Below are positions 61,853 through 64,000 of a DNA stretch of 64,000 bases, one piece after another. The DNA is from Scolanthus callimorphus (Eukaryota; Cnidaria; Anthozoa; Actiniaria; Edwardsiidae). The stretch is from positions 11,027,831 to 11,091,830 of the forward strand of contig CM066914.1 of NCBI GenBank assembly GCA_033964015.1, in the 5' to 3' direction. How positions within the stretch are numbered: the stretch's first letter is position 1; each line of letters opens with the position of its first letter. The notes below the pieces were generated by a model. That model was not told the origin of the DNA. It worked only from the letters and a program-made list of their open reading frames with translations, and searched no databases. Both the position numbers and the translations under genes were made by a program.

Positions 61853-62041
61853 GTGCAATTCCAGAAAGAATCCATGCCCCCACCCTGGAATTTCCACAGA
61901 AAAATAAAGTATTTGTATGGAAAATAACAGATAAATTTACCCCCTGTTCCCTCTGGAATTTCCAATTCTCTCCGTGGTGGGGGTATGGAATTTTTCTGGA
62001 ATTGCACAATAATTGATGAAGGGGGGGGGGGGGGGGGGGGG
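61853..62041. repeat. Fold-back MITE next to a poly-G tract
   Basis: TGTGCAATTCCAGAAAGAAT then CCATGCCCCCACC pairs with GGTGGGGGTATGG then AATTTTTCTGGAATTGCACA. A 20-base G run follows at about 62021-62041. Confidence 0.8.
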
Positions 62042-62063
62042 TATGCTACATATGATTACATAG

Positions 62064-62424
62064 ACATAGATAATCTTTATTGTGACAGTGCAACCCTAGG
62101 GCGCATGTGCCGTATATTACAATAAAGTGTTTAAAATGTTAATAATAATAAATATCATGTAGTCAAATGGAAAAGAAAGGCGATGTCATTACATATTGTA
62201 TTCTCTGAGTATCTGTTCTCTTTTCTTCATAGTTTCCCATATGAATTTTGCAATTTTTCTTTGAACATTTCCATTTTGCTTTAGTTTCATGATTTTCAAG
62301 AAAGCGGTTGTGGGTGGTACGTCCTTAAGTGTGACCTTTGTGTGCCTTTCAAGATATTCGTACGTCGTTCTGCTTCTTTCATAACCAGTACATTTTGAAA
62401 GGAAATGTTCTTCGTTCTCTACCC
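62064..62424 (-). pseudogene. LINE C-terminal remnant 1
   Basis: The minus strand reads VENEEHFLSKCTGYERSRTT then VPPTTAFLKIMKLKQNGNVQ and IAKFIWETMKKREQILREYN-stop, the zinc-finger tail (EEHFL.KC) and end of a LINE ORF2 protein. A 3' end with AATAAAGATTATCTATGTCT follows, and the 5' end is truncated at a (TACA)n microsatellite (62430-62470). Confidence 0.8.
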
Positions 62425-62428
62425 CTGC

Positions 62429-62429
<1 letters not shown>

Positions 62430-62470
<41 letters not shown>
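62430..62470. repeat. (TACA)n microsatellite
   Basis: About ten perfect tetranucleotide copies, directly between two LINE remnants. Confidence 0.97.
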
Positions 62471-62473
<3 letters not shown>

Positions 62474-62479
62474 CTTTAT

Positions 62480-63235
62480 TTTACATAAACTAGGACAAAG
62501 TATTGAGTTGAAAGCAGGACTCGGCAAATTGACTACTTGCCATTTCGAAGTTCAGGTCTCATGCTATTCCATCGTTTGGCGCCACTGTACTGCAGACACC
62601 TTGATATTTAGTCCAGGGATCCGGCAGTACGAGTTTGTTTTTTTATAGTGGCTTATCACTATCAGAGCGATATTTAAAGTATTTTAAACATACTTACTGC
62701 CTTTCCTTAGTATTTTTCCATTGTAATTTTCAAAGCACTTCCCCGGCTGCTAGGCGTCTCATCAGAGGAGTTTGTCAGAACCCGAGCTGCCATATTTTGT
62801 AATTTTGTAATTTGGTTCCGAGAGAGTCCATGGCGGCCATGCTGGTGGTATAGAACAAAAGAAAGTCCATTAGTGCCCTTTGTTCTGAGCACCAGCATGG
62901 CCGCCGCACTTTTGTTATTTAATTCCCAAAGGAATGATTGAATCCAAGAATATCTCCAAGAGATTTGGCTTCCCTCACTCTTTAAGTGCACTATCATTAA
63001 TAAGGGTAATTCATTAATGTATAAGAACAATAACGGCCCTAGGATACTCCTCTGAGGAATACCATTAACTGAGCACTGTTGCTTTCATCCAGTCAAATAT
63101 GAACGCAACCAAGTCCGTGTGCATCCACTACGGCCATATGTTAGCCAATTCTTTAAACACGACAGCGTTAATAAGTCATCTGGTCGATATTAAAAACCAC
63201 TCATTAGCTGCTCCCAGTAGAGAACTAAGTGTAGA
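62480..63235 (-). pseudogene. LINE reverse-transcriptase remnant 2 (frameshifted)
   Basis: The minus strand, across frame changes, shows WLRSYLTG, then CSVNGIPQRSILGPLLFLYI and NELPLL (RT palm motif GIPQGSILGPLLF.IYINDLP), then NQITKLQNMAARVLTNSSDE, then SGAKRWNSMRPELRNGK-stop. The order matches CR1/L2-type LINE ORF2 from RT to the C-terminus. In-frame stops and shifts make it inactive. Confidence 0.85.
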
Positions 63236-63239
63236 ATGC

Positions 63240-64000
63240 AACGGGCGGAAACTAGACCTACCCTATTTTGGGGCGGGGCGCGGCGCTCGTCGGGAACTTT
63301 CAATTTTACCCCTAAAAGGTACTAAACATGGCGTCGCTTAGGTACCAACAAGATGTATTTTCCCTTGTAATTTTCTCTCTCATTTTTTACGAGGGAAAAT
63401 ACGTCTGAAATTCAGGCTACCAACAAGTGTGATTTGCTTGATTTGTTCGAACGGTTTAAACTTTCCCTGAAAACTGCCTTTATTTTTTTTCAGATGTTGT
63501 GCCCCCCCTCCCCCCCCCCCGGTTTTTGGAGGCTTGCTACGGCCCTGAATATGAGATGCTTTTGAGCTTTTCCGCTAATCTGGGTAAATTCCTGTTTTTA
63601 GTGATAGATTTATCAAGGTAGATAAATGATCGTGAATTATATCTGCGGTCACTTTTAATAGACGGCATGATATACCATCTATCCCCGTTGTTCTGAAGGG
63701 ATCTAATTTCTTAAGTAGTTCAAGCACTTGGGCTGAAGGTACCTCGTGCTCCCAACCTCCTTTACTTTAAATAAAAAAAAATCAGAATTGTTCTGAGTAG
63801 TTTTCTCATATATACACAATTACGGGCAGTTAGTCCACTTTATAACTTGCAAGTTCCAAGTACCTAAACCTAAACCCTAAACCATGTCCAGTATGTGATT
63901 AATTCTATCTCTTCACATCCAAACTGTATTTTAAAAGTTTAATCCTGGGTCGTGCCCAAACAACACAATGTAGTTTTCCTTGAACAACAACAACAACAAA
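63240..64000. other. Terminal stretch without a gene
   Basis: I see no exon. There are a short inverted repeat around 63340-63425 (ATGTATTTTCCCTTGTAATT / ACGAGGGAAAATACGT), a C-rich run near 63503-63520 and the phrase CCTAAACCTAAACCCTAAACC near 63862, too short to be telomeric. Confidence 0.55.

Noticed and set aside
63858..63885. CCTAAACCTAAACCCTAAACC as telomeric repeat
   Set aside because: Only about three imperfect units, and the motif differs from the animal TTAGGG type.

Overview
The window is animal nuclear DNA. It has spliced genes with clean GT-AG introns, small exons, and introns full of fold-back and other transposable elements. I infer an anthozoan cnidarian (a coral or sea anemone) from the gene mix (a SEA/EGF/TSP1 transmembrane mucin and a pair of BTB/POZ genes) and the style of the repeats. 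No marker in the sequence proves this.

I could assemble five protein-coding genes by matching splice phase exon by exon. (1) On the plus strand, about 5.0-19.3 kb, lies a giant mucin-like type I membrane protein of about 3,470 residues. Its order is signal peptide, one 9.4 kb Ser/Thr exon with a large tandem-repeat array, a SEA domain with an intact G-S-V self-cleavage site, EGF, TSP1, a transmembrane helix and an acidic cytoplasmic tail. Two further in-frame exons (3304-3505 and 4590-4693) may belong to its 5' end. (2) At 21.5-23.9 kb, plus strand, is a two-exon BTB/POZ gene. (3) At 33.0-33.8 kb, plus strand, is a second BTB/POZ gene, a diverged paralogue. (4) On the minus strand, from 56.7 kb down to 36.9 kb, is an MLLT10/MLLT6 (AF10/AF17) orthologue in ten exons. 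It has the PHD finger, zinc knuckle, extended PHD, AT-hooks, and the octapeptide motif and leucine zipper that in AF10 bind DOT1L. (5) At 57.8-61.3 kb, plus strand, is a three-exon SLC52A riboflavin transporter of 482 residues, head to head with the MLLT10 gene.

Most of the rest is mobile-element debris. It includes three elements flanked by TAA or TTA duplications (PIF/Harbinger type), TA-flanked fold-backs (Tc1/mariner type), an 8-bp-duplicated hAT-type MITE, several 5'-truncated LINE fragments, and a Helitron/HINE-like element in an MLLT10 intron. That last element carries a satellite of about 125 bp whose units hold paired TGACGTCA sites next to CACGTG. Three sites have a GANGAA-stem-GAAACGT motif resembling a hammerhead ribozyme core.

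Four single-base reading-frame breaks (two in the mucin repeat, two in MLLT10) interrupt otherwise convincing exons. Adding one base at each place makes the exon phases and total coding lengths divisible by three. This suggests assembly indels, not dead genes, but that cannot be settled from the sequence alone.
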